The notes under the pieces: generated by a model
The model's database searches: none
What the model saw: the letters and a program-made list of their open reading frames with translations, nothing else
What the model was told of the DNA's origin: nothing
Position numbers and translations under genes: made by a program
Shown: piece by piece, positions 23,301 through 32,943 of the stretch
Position numbering within the stretch: the stretch's first letter is position 1
How the letters are laid out: the number at the start of each line of letters is the position of its first letter
Source of the DNA: Haliclystus octoradiatus
Taxonomy: Eukaryota; Cnidaria; Staurozoa; Stauromedusae; Haliclystidae
Reading direction: 5' to 3'
Length of the DNA stretch: 64,000 nt
NCBI GenBank assembly: GCA_916610825.1
Contig: OU744448.1
Location: 8,852,650 to 8,916,649, forward strand

Positions 23301-23879
23301 CAACGTCACATTCCAAGTTATTTGGTTTGCAACATTGTTTTCTTGAAGCAGAGTAGATTTTGTAATCGCCACATTTGTGACACGTCAATTCATTATTTGC
23401 TGAGCAGGTAATGTAATACTGCTGGTCGAAGCCAGTAGGGTTGGAATAACGTCCTTCCGAACGTATGTCACAGTAATCACGTGGACCTATAGGTTAGGAA
23501 ATAAAAAAGTTGATTGTAACCATAATACTCCAAAATCGTCAAATAACCATAAAATCATAGCTTTTCAAAGCAGTATAATATAACTTGAATCTTAAAAAGT
23601 TATTCGACGAAATCATGCAAGCCCATGCTATACACGTCAATTGCAAGAGATTTACATATACAAGGAGAATCAAGCGTTAATGAGAAATATTTGAAACATG
23701 CATACGAGGCTACGGAAATTAACATTAATCAGAATAGCAATCAAATTAAATAGTGAACGCCAAATTTTGCATTAAGTAAAATAAAATAATGGCTACTTAC
23801 AGTGATAGATGATTCTTGCATTCAATCCAGCTACAAAAAGCTGAAGCAATGCAAAAGATATCATTTGGGTTCCACTCAT
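11347..23879 (-). CDS. Secreted multidomain peritrophin-A-like (CBM14) chitin-binding protein, 22 coding exons
   Basis: Coding exons in order: 23801-23879, 23277-23486, 22674-22943, 21813-22085, 21261-21530, 20718-20984, 19493-19762, 18941-19210, 18392-18658, 17838-18050, 17278-17490, 16779-16991, 16286-16498, 15848-16060, 15349-15561, 14628-14840, 14198-14407, 13578-13814, 12945-13292, 12411-12818, 11990-12196, 11347-11540. Every intron splits a Cys codon as T|GY (phase 1), so exons are interchangeable modules. The frame stays open for 5271 nt, giving 1756 residues. After a signal peptide come 21 Cys-rich domains, one per exon. The spacing (Cys, 18 residues, Cys, 6, Cys, 15, Cys) fits peritrophin-A/CBM14, with an extra CxxC inserted. 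Many domains are followed by Thr/Pro/Glu linkers, which suggest heavy O-glycosylation. The protein is likely an extracellular chitin- or mucus-associated matrix component. Chitin binding is inferred from the fold pattern only. Confidence 0.88.
11629..11876. repeat. Degenerate tandem repeat in the last intron of the peritrophin-like gene
   Basis: About four imperfect copies, each with a GGGCTGATTAGTCCATGAG-like core followed by AAATATTGATGG, spaced roughly 60-90 bp. It lies between the last two coding exons. One copy contains CTGATGAGTCC by chance (see the rejected list). Confidence 0.6.
11990..13814 (-). other. C-terminal diverged domains with acidic Thr/Pro linkers (exons 18-21)
   Basis: These exons carry single diverged CBM14-like domains. 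Exon 18 (13578-13814) has a longer first loop (YQSDSNQGYIDC) and ends VPVTPTQKC. Exon 19 (12945-13292) and exon 20 (12411-12818) extend into repeated TTTPEPEPTTSEPE-type tails, acidic and Pro/Thr-rich, unlike the Thr/Ala tails of exons 3-9. Exon 21 (11990-12196) has a short tail. They share the phase 1-1 borders but not the near-identity of exons 10-16, so they are the older part of the array. The tails would be extended, glycosylated spacers. Confidence 0.8.
12252..12327. repeat. 38-bp direct duplication in a peritrophin-gene intron
   Basis: ATCATTCTTCTTTTAAATTT followed by CACAGTCATGTGATTTAT is present twice back to back with no visible differences. Comparable short intronic duplications occur at 12852-12918 and 13315-13475. 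Confidence 0.8.
14628..18050 (-). repeat. Seven near-identical tandem exon units (exons 10-16)
   Basis: Seven 213-nt exons encode the same 71-residue domain (MCNGKSNGDYAYPGEPTKYI and onward) and differ by only a few residues: S to L in GKSNG, A to S in DYAYP, S to L in CRSC. The introns are repeated too, so a whole unit of about 440-560 bp has been copied. Unit length varies mainly with the number of roughly 60-bp intronic minisatellite copies; for example 438 versus 499 bp differ by one copy. Exon 12 (16779-16991) has a weaker donor, GTAATT instead of GTAAGT. Recent unequal crossing-over or gene conversion is the likely cause. Confidence 0.92.
14890..15180. repeat. Intronic minisatellite, about 60-bp unit
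   Basis: The unit includes TCTATCCATAGTCCTACGAA followed by GTCACGCATTCTGATAGGCT and GGGTCAGTTCAGG. About five partial or full copies stand here, and one to three copies recur in each intron between exons 10 and 16 (around 15620-15735, 16115-16170, 16550-16665, 17055-17165, 17545-17720). A terminal variant always reads CCTGCATTCTGATGGGCTGG. Confidence 0.85.
19779..20450. mobile_element. Insertion in intron 6 containing a 204-bp MITE
   Basis: Compared with sister introns, about 670 bp interrupts GAAGTAA|TAGCATTAT. Within it, 20246-20449 has inverted ends GGGTAACCACATGCTTG and GGGTTACCACATACTTG (right end read inverted), and the shared TTTGTATTCATATTTACTAA follows on both sides: a MITE with long inverted repeats. 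The rest holds a poly-T run (about 20060-20078) and a GAATTGAAATT tandem repeat (about 20125-20175). No coding capacity. A clear target duplication is not visible. Confidence 0.7.
22133..22243 (-). pseudogene. Relic of an exon unit that has lost its exon
   Basis: This intron segment matches the sequence that lies just downstream of exons 4-9 in the gene (the CAGTATGCCGTTTTGCCACA, CGCTATTATTCAAGTC and CCATTTGAAAAAGAAC words), up to the point where a donor and exon should appear. There the donor is altered (GTAACTTG instead of GTAAGTAC) and no domain-coding sequence follows. It looks like the leftover flank of a former tandem unit. Confidence 0.7.
23277..23879 (-). other. Signal-peptide exon and first domain of the peritrophin-like gene
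   Basis: Exon 1 (23801-23879) encodes MSGTQMISFALLQLFVAGLN then ARIIYH, a signal peptide with a hydrophobic core and AGLNA near the likely cleavage site. Its last base starts the Cys codon finished in exon 2. Exon 2 (23277-23486) has one CBM14-like domain with a short basic end (PTEPPKKC) and no Thr-rich tail. I chose the ATG at 23879-23877 because it is the first in frame, gives the signal peptide, and lies about 80 bp downstream of a TATA box. Confidence 0.85.
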
Positions 23880-23955
23880 CTTTATAATCGAGCCAGACCA
23901 GCTAGTTCGAAGTCAAGTTATACAATGTTTGAATTCAGATGAGCAATCATCGCCG

Positions 23956-23963
23956 TTTTTATA
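23956..23963 (-). promoter_or_regulatory. TATA box of the peritrophin-like gene
   Basis: TATAAAAA on the minus strand, 77 bp upstream of the start codon. With initiation about 30 bp downstream this leaves a short 5' UTR of about 50 bp. Confidence 0.65.
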
Positions 23964-23999
23964 CTAAATGCTGAATTACCCACGCATTATGTTGATTAC

Positions 24000-25411
24000 C
24001 GTAACTATTGTTTTAAATCTAATAAATAATATCAACACAATTATTATTATTAAAAAAAAAACAGATACACTATATATTATTAAATAACCAATTACGTAGG
24101 AAGAAATTAAGGATATGGCTATATGATTAATAGATCTGAAGATATTTCAATGAGTGATATATTAGGCTACTATTGATGATGATTGTATAACCTTAATGAC
24201 ATTGTGTTATACTTTGCCTGGTCAAATTTTACGTGTCGGTTGGTTAACAATAATTTTCAAGCCCCAGGCATTATCATATCTGAGACAATAACGCTATTTC
24301 GACAAAAATAGGATATTCAAAACACTATTAGCTTTGATTTATATAATGATGTAATATAGGTCTGGGATGTGAATTTGACGTCAAGACAGAATATTAAAAA
24401 ATATATACACAAACAACCAACTTGGAAGTGCAGGTAGCTTTTGCAATCAAATTTGAAATAAATTCAGTGATAAAAAACACATAGAGGTATTTCCATCCCT
24501 CAATTAAAGAAATTTATATTAATTATTCATTATTATTTAACTGTTATTATTATAATTATTATTATTAATAGTAATTATTTATTAATAAATTGCATTATAA
24601 ATATTTATATGATACAAGTGGTTATATATATATTTTATATATTAATTTATTATATATTCATCAGTGGTATCAGTGGCATACACTGATACAGGGTTTTCCG
24701 CCTATGATAAAAGCCGTATTCGAAAAAGGTTCTATTATTATTACATATGTAAAAATAACACTCTTTAGTCTTTCAGTGAATTCCATTTGCTACCATGACA
24801 ACAAGTTTCTTTATTGTCTCTAATAAATCACAGAAATTTTAAAATGTTAAATTTAAATTGCTGAAAGGTTTGGAAGCTCCGGGGTTGAAGTTTCCGATAA
24901 AGATAGAAGTTTAGCAGCCTTTAAAAGATACTTATTCGCAGATATGTACTTTATAAAAGTTTGATTGGTATTATTGTTGGAATAGTTGTTAAAAATAGAA
25001 ACAAAATCAAAGCTAATTCTATATTTGAGAACTTGAATTTCTGTAATATATAAAGTCTATTAACAATTTGATACATATTAATGATTTAACTAGTGTTCAA
25101 TACCAATAATAGGCAGATGGACTTCAGGCGCAATATTCGTGGTAGTTTTGTTATATAAGAAACAGAAGAATTCATAACCGTTTGGAGATATGATTTCATT
25201 TTTCTCATGTTCAAAGCAATATCTCACGCGCTGGCAGATCCTTGCTTGTGAAATATCTCTCTGAACATTCAAAAAATAAATCCCATCACCGCGCGCCCAT
25301 GAATAAATCTCTATATATTATGTCTATAATATATAGATAAATAATGTAAAGTTGTCCACACTTGTGTAGGTATAGTGCTCAATGTTAAATATCAGAGCTT
25401 TAATAGATAAG
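24000..25411. other. AT-rich intergenic stretch
   Basis: No supported gene. It contains TTA/TAA microsatellite-like sequence at about 24510-24600 and (TA)n-rich words. The short open frames lack splice or homology support. Confidence 0.5.
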
Positions 25412-25566
25412 TGAATAAAATGAGTCAAAAAAGAGACATCCTGTTCTCGCTACTCCGAGTTTCATCGATATATGTTTTTTTCAAATAACAAAATCTATAC
25501 TTGCCTGATGATCGCCGTATGGCGTGAAACTCGGAGTAGCAAGAACAGTATTATCTCATTTTATTT
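25412..25566. mobile_element. Small palindrome of PLE-like ends, second family
   Basis: AATAAAATGAGTCAAAAAAG opens the left arm, and CTCATTTTATT closes the right arm inverted. The arms share TGTTCTCGCTACTCCGAGTTTC (left, 22 bp with one difference) and its inverse at 25525-25548. The opening word matches the AATAAAAGGAGTCAAAGAC start of the PLE palindromes at 21 and 3479, so this is a related but distinct family. The right arm has a full hammerhead; the left arm keeps only its 3' half. Confidence 0.7.
25500..25543 (+). ncRNA. Hammerhead ribozyme, second PLE family
   Basis: CTTGC 25500-25504 pairs perfectly with GCAAG 25539-25543 (stem I, 5 bp). CTGATGA 25505-25511; stem II CGCC 25513-25516 / GGCG 25521-25524 with loop GTAT; GAA 25526-25528; stem III ACT/AGT with loop CGG; cleavage base A25538. 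All core bases are conserved and the helices are stronger than in the first family, although the sequences differ. That covariation supports a functional fold. Confidence 0.87.
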
Positions 25567-26639
25567 ATCTTGCCTGCGGACGATGATTAGAGATTTAATC
25601 GAAATTATGAAATACCTATGTCTAGTTTTGCATCGCAATGAATTCAAAGACATATGTGAAAGCGTATACAACGGATACAATACAAAGTTAGGAGACAATG
25701 TGTTATATATCCTCACCTCAATGCAACGCATTTTTAATTAATAAGTAAAGAGTATGCTACATTTCAGAATGAATATTAAGAAAAATGTGAACATTTGATC
25801 AATAGCTTCTTCTTAACACAGTTTTGGCAAAAGTCAGTTGGCAACAGTTCCTCAATTTTATTATTTATCGTCAGGGTTTTTCGGCTAATATCTGTAGCCA
25901 TTTTCAAAAGAATAAAAATTCTAAAATGAGATTCTAAATGGGATTGCCTTTTGCCTGAAATGCTGTTATTAAGGAACTGAAACTGAACTTAAATTCCCTA
26001 GCAGGTTCAATCCACTTAGTATTGGTTTAATTATTAAATCTAAATTATTAGTATGTAGATAACAAAATTGAAAAACCTTTGCCACTGACTTTTGACTTCA
26101 AATGTGAAAATTTATATAAAGACAAACAAAACTTGAGGAAATTAGAAATTAAAATATATATTGTTACTTGCACCTCAATCAAATATGATTCCAAATAAGC
26201 ATTGTTAGTTTACAACACACGTCTTTAAAAATTATATCTATTGTTACCTACTTTATCATATGCTAGATTAATTGTAGGGCAACATTATGTTCTTCGACAA
26301 AGGCTTCAAATGAAAATATTCATGTCCAATCGTTCCAATTCCCGGGGGGGCTTCCATACATCGGCTGTACAAGGACGTGCCATTTTTAGGATGTGGCTTT
26401 CTAGATTCTTGTGAAATTTTCAAACTTTCTCTTTCTTTGTTTTTCTCGTAAAAACATGTAATTTTAGGGTCTTCATTCTCATTGCTGTGAAATTTTACGG
26501 TTTTCTTCTATTGTTAAAACTGGAATAAAATCTAAAAATTACCGAAGCCCCCCTCCCTGGGTTTCAATTTCACTAATTACCTACTAACAGACCCTAGTAA
26601 TTTTAACATCTTTATTTTAGATTATTAGAGTAAAAAAAG

Positions 26640-26700
26640 AGACAACGAATTCTCGCTCTAGTCCTATTTTCCCGCCATACAGCGATCATCCGGTAAATAT
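26640..26700 (-). ncRNA. Decayed hammerhead / PLE end, second family
   Basis: Read on the minus strand the segment has CGGATGATCGCTGTATGGCG then GGAAAATAGGACTAGAGCGA, clearly related to 25500-25543. The CTGATGA core is changed to CGGATGA and stem III no longer pairs. The flank AGAGACAACGAATTCTCGCT parallels the outer side of the first arm. It should not cleave. Confidence 0.6.
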
Positions 26701-28289
26701 ATAAATTCTCATAATTTTATTATTTACAAGGAAACATATTGCTGCACTAGAGTTTTTCACCTAGGTGGATTTGAAATGCTAAAAAAACTAAATTATAAAT
26801 AGATTATAAAGGCTATAAATAGATTATCGTTAATTTAATTCTATCTGAAACGACGATTATCTTGTTTTGGTCAAAATCTTGCTTTTTCGAGTCTCTAGAA
26901 TCTACATTGTCAAGCGATTATATTATTCTGTTTTCACTTATTTTTCTATTTTGTTGATCATTAAACTATTTTCAAATGTTTTGACTTTCAACGCTCGAGT
27001 ATGTGATGAAAGCACATTGTTCTTTAAAATTTCAACGATAGCTTTTCATTGTAAGTTATTTCAATATGTCTTTAATTTTCAATATATCTATATAGACGAC
27101 AAAGTCAATGGGTATACTGGAAGCACCAAAACTTTAGTGTAATTATTTATTATGACAAAGGCTTGCAATTATTGTTTGAATTCATACATGTTTGTATAAA
27201 TAAATGCCCTAGAGCCAACAACATTTTTACTAGAAAGGACAGAATAGACACAAAGATGAGGCAAAAACCTACATACATGTGTTCACCTCATATTACATTA
27301 TACTATCATACTAGAAAGTAGACATAAATCAAGCTATACGCTTTTGGATGATATGCCAGTCAATTTGCAGACTATTAACTAATGATATGTTGGTATACTA
27401 CGAAATATTAAAACAATACAAATGCGGTGGGTAATATTTAAGGATATCCCATGATATTTACCCATCTGGGCAGAACAATACTGTATACAAATCACAACAA
27501 ATAGGCCTATGACGGAAATAATCATATTAGCTTTCACGGAAAAAATTGTGCCAAACCCTCAATTGTGCATACAGGGTACTTAAAAATATTTGTGCAGTCA
27601 TTAGTTTATTGCCTTATTATGGCCCAGGGCTGTTTTGTTTCTCATTATGGTTATAGGGCCTTTCCCAGGTCGTCACTATCAAAGATAGCTTCTGTGAGTA
27701 CCTGGGCAACGCAGATCTGTTGTATATAGATAGATTTCGGATTGTTTTCAAAATTAGAAATAGTTATGATTTATAAAAGCAAAAGCATATGCCGTTCATA
27801 TTTATTTTATTCAAGAAATAAACAAAATGTTCAATTAGAGTGTATTAATTGTTATGACGTCATTTTAAAAAGACAATATTAAGGCCGCCCAAGACGTATT
27901 TATTTTTATTCTATACTGTTATTGTTTAATATTACTAAATGGTTACAAATTGTAATAGGAAATAATGATGTTATGCCGTTATTCAAGTACATAGATTATG
28001 GCTATCTTCTTTAATTGCTGTACTCTTCATAAGAAATTAATTTTAATCTCAATATAACGCTATGATATTATCAGCTGATTGTGTGTGTTGGAAAAACAAT
28101 TCTATGATTAAATATACAAACTATAAAGATTACTCTGTTATTAGTTATGTCGTTTAAAGGGACTAAAATATTCGTACTTTCAAACATTATAAGTTTGCAC
28201 CAATAACTCTATTAGTAACTCTGTTGTATTTACAATAAAAATCACTGCATTTAACCCATATTTTACAGGTATAAATCCGCGGGGGGGAG
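26701..28289. other. Intergenic stretch with one notable hairpin
   Basis: No supported gene. A hairpin at 27664-27706 has a 7-bp outer stem (CCCAGGT/ACCTGGG) and an inner TATC/GATA stem. Otherwise AT-rich sequence up to the G-run (GGGGGGG) that precedes the copia 5' LTR. Confidence 0.45.
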
Positions 28290-28546
28290 TAAAAGTATAT
28301 TATAGTCATTAATAGAACATTAATTATAATCACCAATAGCCATTTGTTATAGTAGACAATATATCATTATTATTATTATAGACAATTGTTAGCTAATTAG
28401 ATTTTACATACACGTAGCTTTGAACATATAATACTATACTTTTCATATAATCTTTTTTACTTTTCTAATATTGCTGATTCTACTATGAGTACTAACAACA
28501 CTCTGTCTGATGATTTGTGTCCTGCGCGTAGATCAACATCTTAACA
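28290..28546 (+). repeat. copia 5' LTR
   Basis: Matches the 3' LTR from GTATATTATAGTCATTAATA to the terminal CATCTTAACA. Its first bases (TAAAAG instead of TGTAGGAAATAG) are altered, probably by a small deletion. It abuts the primer-binding site. Confidence 0.9.
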
Positions 28547-28560
28547 GGTTATGGGCCCAG
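28547..28560 (+). promoter_or_regulatory. copia primer-binding site (internal initiator-tRNA type)
   Basis: GGTTATGGGCCCAG directly follows the LTR and is complementary to CTGGGCCCATAACC, the anticodon-stem region of initiator tRNA-Met. Priming from an internal tRNA cut is the copia mode. An identical second copy stands at 28890-28903. Confidence 0.85.
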
Positions 28561-28880
28561 TTAACGCAGGGGCAAAAACACTCTGGCCCGACGGTTGAAA
28601 TACCAGCGTGGCCAATGAGTTGGATTTGAGGAGGAGTGTTGGAAAGTGCAAGTCGTCACTAGACACTTGGCAAATCAACTCATGTGGCACGGCAAAACTA
28701 ACGGCGTGCTGCTTAACTGGTAGAGTTCACAGCTGGCGTAACAAGACTGACTTGCGATTGTTGTGAGGATAGATCAGATGACCGGAGCTCAAAGGTTAGA
28801 GCACTGGACCGGACATTTAGAGATCGTGGGTTCGACTCCCACGCACGGACATGCTTTCCTGCTTCACAACAATTTCCTAG
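28561..28880 (+). mobile_element. SINE-like insertion with a tRNA-like segment, in the copia leader
   Basis: The 320-bp insert is bounded by a 23-bp direct repeat (28538-28560 and 28881-28903, ATCTTAACAGGTTATGGGCC then CAG), as for a retroposed SINE. Near its 3' end are a tRNA-like A box region (GAGCTCAAAGGTTAGAGC, about 28785-28802) and a canonical B box (GGTTCGACTCC, 28829-28839) within a 5-bp T-stem. The acceptor stem does not pair, so it is not a working tRNA gene. A relative lies at 49080-49310. The tRNA part being at the 3' rather than 5' end is unusual. Confidence 0.7.
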
Positions 28881-28955
28881 ATCTTAACAGGTTATGGGCC
28901 CAGGCATTTAAATATATTTATATAAGAAACTAGTAGGTTTGATACAGCAAAAGTA

Positions 28956-30266
28956 ATGGCGTCTAATAATTATCTTGAAAGAGAGGTATATAAAATCGAA
29001 AAATTCGATGGTGAGAATTTCCATGACTGGAAGTTTTTAATGGAAATGACGCTGAAGTCTAAAGGACTATGGGGTTTCATAACTGGAACAGAAACAGAAC
29101 CAAGAGATGAAGCTACACAAGAAGCAAAGAACATTTATTCTGCAAAACAAGATAAAACGACGGCATTGTTATGTTTACTTGTGGCAAAGTCACAATTAGT
29201 TCATGTAAGGGGTACGAGAACTCCAAAAGAAGCATGGAACAAATTAGAAAAAATATTTGATAAGAAAAGCCTTGCGAACAAAATTTTCTTAAAAAAGAAA
29301 TTATATAGAACCGTCATGCTAGAAGAAGAATCAATGCAAGAGCATATTAATAAAGTAAAAACATTGGCAGACAAGCTAGACGCTGTAGGATCAAAAGTTA
29401 AAGAAGAGGACATTGTCACAATTTTACTTGCAAGTCTTCCTGAGTCATATAATAACTTAATAACTGCTATGGACAATATTAAAGTTGAAGAGTTAGATTG
29501 GGAATATGCTACTTCCAGGTTGCTACAAGAGGAGCACAAGAGGAAAGAATCAGGGTTACTTGATAGAGATAATTCCAATGCATTGATATCCAATCGACAG
29601 TATAGCAAACAAAGAAATAAAACATTTTTATCAAAGCTTAAGCCTGGCAAATGTCACAATTGTGGAAAGATGGGACATTGGGCAAAAGATTGTTGGTCAA
29701 AGAAAAAGAACAACAATGGTAACAAAGATGTCAAGGAAAGTAACCAAGTGGAATTAGAAAGTGATAGTGACGATGAAAGTAGCTATGAAGCTTTAATTAC
29801 GTCACAACAACAAGGAATCGATAAACCACATAACTGGATAATCGATTCAGGGGCATCACAGCATATGACAGGGAATGAAAAGCTATTTGTACATTATAAT
29901 GAATTAAAAACAAAGCAAAAAGTTAGGCTGGGAAATGACCACTCCCTTGAAGTAAAAGGTGAAGGAACTGTCTTACTGGTAGCTAATACACCAGATGGTC
30001 TACAAAAGATCAAATTGACTAAGGTATTATTTGTACCAGAAATGAGAAAGAATTTGCTTTCAGTTATTGCTATGAGCAATAAGAGTTGTAATGTTAACTT
30101 TGAAGAACATACATGTTGTATTATGAAAAACAATAAAATAATTGCGTCAGGAATCAGACAGAAGGGGTTGTACTATCTATTGAGTCAACCAATTTTATCG
30201 GCATCAAAGAATGGCACATTTAAGTGGTGGAAGTTTGAAAGAATTAAAGCACAAAGAAATGGTTAA
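28956..30266 (+). pseudogene. copia gag and protease (5' part of polyprotein)
   Basis: The frame begins at the first ATG after the leader. Gag has the copia-type opening KFDGENFHDWKFLMEM. A zinc knuckle CHNCGKMGHWAKDC (CX2CX4HX4C) is encoded around 29651-29692, and the protease active site WIIDSGASQHMTGN around 29836-29877. The frame runs out just after the pre-integrase region begins, where a frameshift moves the reading to the 30211 frame. Gag would form the particle and the aspartic protease would process the polyprotein. Confidence 0.9.
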
Positions 30267-30534
30267 AGGTCTACAATTAAAGAACAACGAATTAGATAAT
30301 ACTGTATGTGAAGGTTGTGCATATGGAAAATCAAACAGAAAGCCGTTTCCAAAAAACCAAGCAACTAGAGCAAAAGAGTTACTAGAAATCATCCATAGTG
30401 ACGTATGCGGTCCGATTCAAGTTGAATCCTGCAATGGAAAACGATATTTAATAACATTTATTGATGATTTATCTAGAAAGACATTTATATACTTTATAAG
30501 AAAGAAAAGTGAAGCATTTAAAGTATTTAAATAA
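30211..30534 (+). pseudogene. copia pre-integrase and start of integrase
   Basis: Reads MAHLSGGSLKELKHKEM, then the zinc-binding CEGCAYGK and the integrase core start IIHSDVCGPIQVE (first catalytic Asp) and LITFIDDLSRKTFIYF. An in-frame TAA at 30532-30534 ends it, and the same frame resumes at once in the next segment. The upstream join to gag is frameshifted. Confidence 0.88.
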
Positions 30535-30543
30535 TTCAGAAAG

Positions 30544-32079
30544 ATGGTCAATAATCAAACCGGGAAAACAATCAAAATTCTACTGACAGACAATGGTGAA
30601 GAGTATACTTCAAAAAACTTTAAAAGATATTGTCAAAGTAAAGGAATTAAAAGACAATATACAGTAAAGAAAACACCTGAACAGAATGGAGTTTCTGAAA
30701 GAATGAACAGAACGATCATGGAAGCTACTAGGTGTATGCTACATGAAGGAAAAGTAGCCTTTAAATATTGGGCTGAAGCTGCTAATACTGCAGTATATGT
30801 AAGAAACCGTAGTCCAACAAAAGCTGTTGATGGAATGACACCGGAAGAATGCTGGACTGGCAATAAGCCTGATATATCTAATCTTAGAATATTTGGATGT
30901 GAAGCATATGCTCACATACCAAAAGATGAAAGACGGAAGCTAGACAAAAAGTCAATAAAATGCATGTTTGTTGGTTATTCACAATCAAGTAAAGGTTACA
31001 GATTGATACAACGAAACGGAAAATTATTGATCAGTAGAGACGTCACATTTAATGAAAATGTATTTGCATCTAAAAACAGAACTGATGAAGTGCATGAATT
31101 ACGAAAAGAAACATTTGAAGTTAATGAGAGCAGTGGACAAGAAGAAGAACTTAGCACAGAGACTATTACACAAACTACAGTAGAAGAGGATCAAACAATA
31201 GAGTTAAGACGTTCACAAAGAAATGTAAGGCCATCAAATAGTTATGATGGTCAGATTACAGGTGATTGGTGGAACTTCTCGGCAGTGAGTGATTTAAGTG
31301 AGCCAAACACACTGGAAGAGTCCAGACGAGGGGCACATTCAGAAAAATGGCAAGCAGCTATGGACGATGAATTTAAATCATTAATTGAAAATGATACATG
31401 GGAACTGACTGATTTACCAAGGGATAGAGATACAGTTGATTGTAAATGGATTTACAAATTAAAACAAAATTCTGAGGGAAAAGTGAAACGATATAAAGCT
31501 AGATTAGTAGCACGAGGATTCACTCAAGAAGAGGGAATTGATTACAAGGAAAAATTTTCACCAGTCGCACGAATGACTTCTATAAGAACATTAATAGCTG
31601 CAGCCAATGAAGAAGATTGGACAATAAACCAAATGGATGTGAAGACAGCCTTTTTCAATGGGAAGTTAGAAGAAGAGATTTACATGAAGCAGCCACCAGG
31701 ATATGAGATAAAAGGGAAAGAGCATCAAGTATGTAAGTTAAAAAGAGGATTATATGGTTTAAAGCAATCAGCTCGATGCTGGAATGAAACTATAGACAAT
31801 TGTTTAAAATCAAATGGTTTTACAAGCAATGAATCAGACAGCTGTGTATATTTAAAACAAGAGGGAGAAAAGAAATGTATTATAGCATTATATGTTGATG
31901 ACCTATTAATATTTGGTAACGACAATAGTATGTTAACAAAAGTCAAAGAAATATTAAATAATTCATTCAAGATGACAGATCTAGGAGAGGCAAATTATTG
32001 TCTGGGAATTGAAATTAGCAGAGATAGAGATAAACGAGAAATAACATTAAGCCAACGAAAATATGCAATTGAAATTTAA
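30544..32079 (+). pseudogene. copia integrase (rest) and reverse transcriptase
   Basis: Continues the integrase with LLTDNGEEYTS and KKTPEQNGVSERMNRTIMEA (second Asp and catalytic Glu), then a linker with ELRRSQRNVRPSNSY. The RT follows with DCKWIYKLK, YKARLVARGFTQEEGIDY, QMDVKTAFFNGKLEEEIYM and the catalytic LYVDDLLIFGN. An in-frame TAA (32077-32079) interrupts the segment between the RT and RNase H. Confidence 0.93.
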
Positions 32080-32091
32080 AAAAAATTTGAA

Positions 32092-32853
32092 ATGAAAGAT
32101 TGTAAACCAATATCAACTCCACAAGACAGCAATACAGAGCTGAGACATCTTAATGAAGGAGATGAAATTACAAATAAAAGCCGTTTTCAAGCAGCGGTTG
32201 GAAGTTTAAATTATCTTGCTATCTCAACACGACCTGACATATCACAAGCAGTACGGAATATCAGTAAATTCATGAGTAGTCCTACTGAACAACATTGGAA
32301 AGCTGCAAAGCGAATAATGAGATATATCAAGGGAACAATTGATTACGGAATTAGATATAAAGTCAATTCACATAATAAAGGTATTTTGGATGGTTATTGC
32401 GATGCTGATTGGGCAGGTGACAAAGAAAACAGAAAAAGTACATCAGGCTACTTATTTAACTTGTCAAATGGACCAATAAGTTGGAGAAGTAAAAAACAAC
32501 CAATAGTCACATTATCAACAACAGAAGCGGAATACGTGGCAGCAAGTTTGGCAACACAAGAGGCAATATGGCTAAGGAGATTGATGAAGGGAATTGGAAA
32601 GCAGCAACGAGAACCAACAGTATTACAAGAAGATAATCAAGGGGCTATCCATTTATCAAAAAATCCAAACAATCATAGTAGAACAAAGCATATAGACATC
32701 AAGCATCACTTCATAAGAGAAAAGGTAATATCGAAGGAAATTGAACTACAATTCTGTCCGACAATAAGAATGATCGCCGATATATTTACAAAAGGTTTAC
32801 CAAGAAACCGATTTGAAGAATTACGTAAAGAACTTGGAATTGTTAAAATATAG
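32092..32853 (+). pseudogene. copia RNase H
   Basis: Same frame as the RT segment after a TAA. Typical copia C-terminal half: SLNYLAISTRPDIS, HWKAAKRIMRYIKGT, the RNase H active-site region GYCDADWAGD, STSGYLFNLSNGPISWRSKK and TLSTTEAEYVA, ending with DIFTKGLPRNRFEELRKEL. Ends 90 bp before the polypurine tract (GAGAGGGAG) at the 3' LTR. Confidence 0.93.
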
Positions 32854-32943
32854 ATAACTTGCAAAAATAAATAAATAGCCAGACTTGAAATGGATCTAAA
32901 ATTACCAAGTTGTTAATTAAAACAAACAGCAATTGAGAGGGAG

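Noticed and set aside
28505..28530. GTCTGATGATTTGTGTCC in the copia LTR as a possible hammerhead
   Set aside because: No GAAA or stem II follows, and the LTR copies conserve the sequence for other reasons.
28783..28850. A functional tRNA gene
   Set aside because: The A/B boxes and T-arm are good, but the acceptor stem does not pair and the second copy is decayed; better explained as a tRNA-derived module of a SINE-like element.
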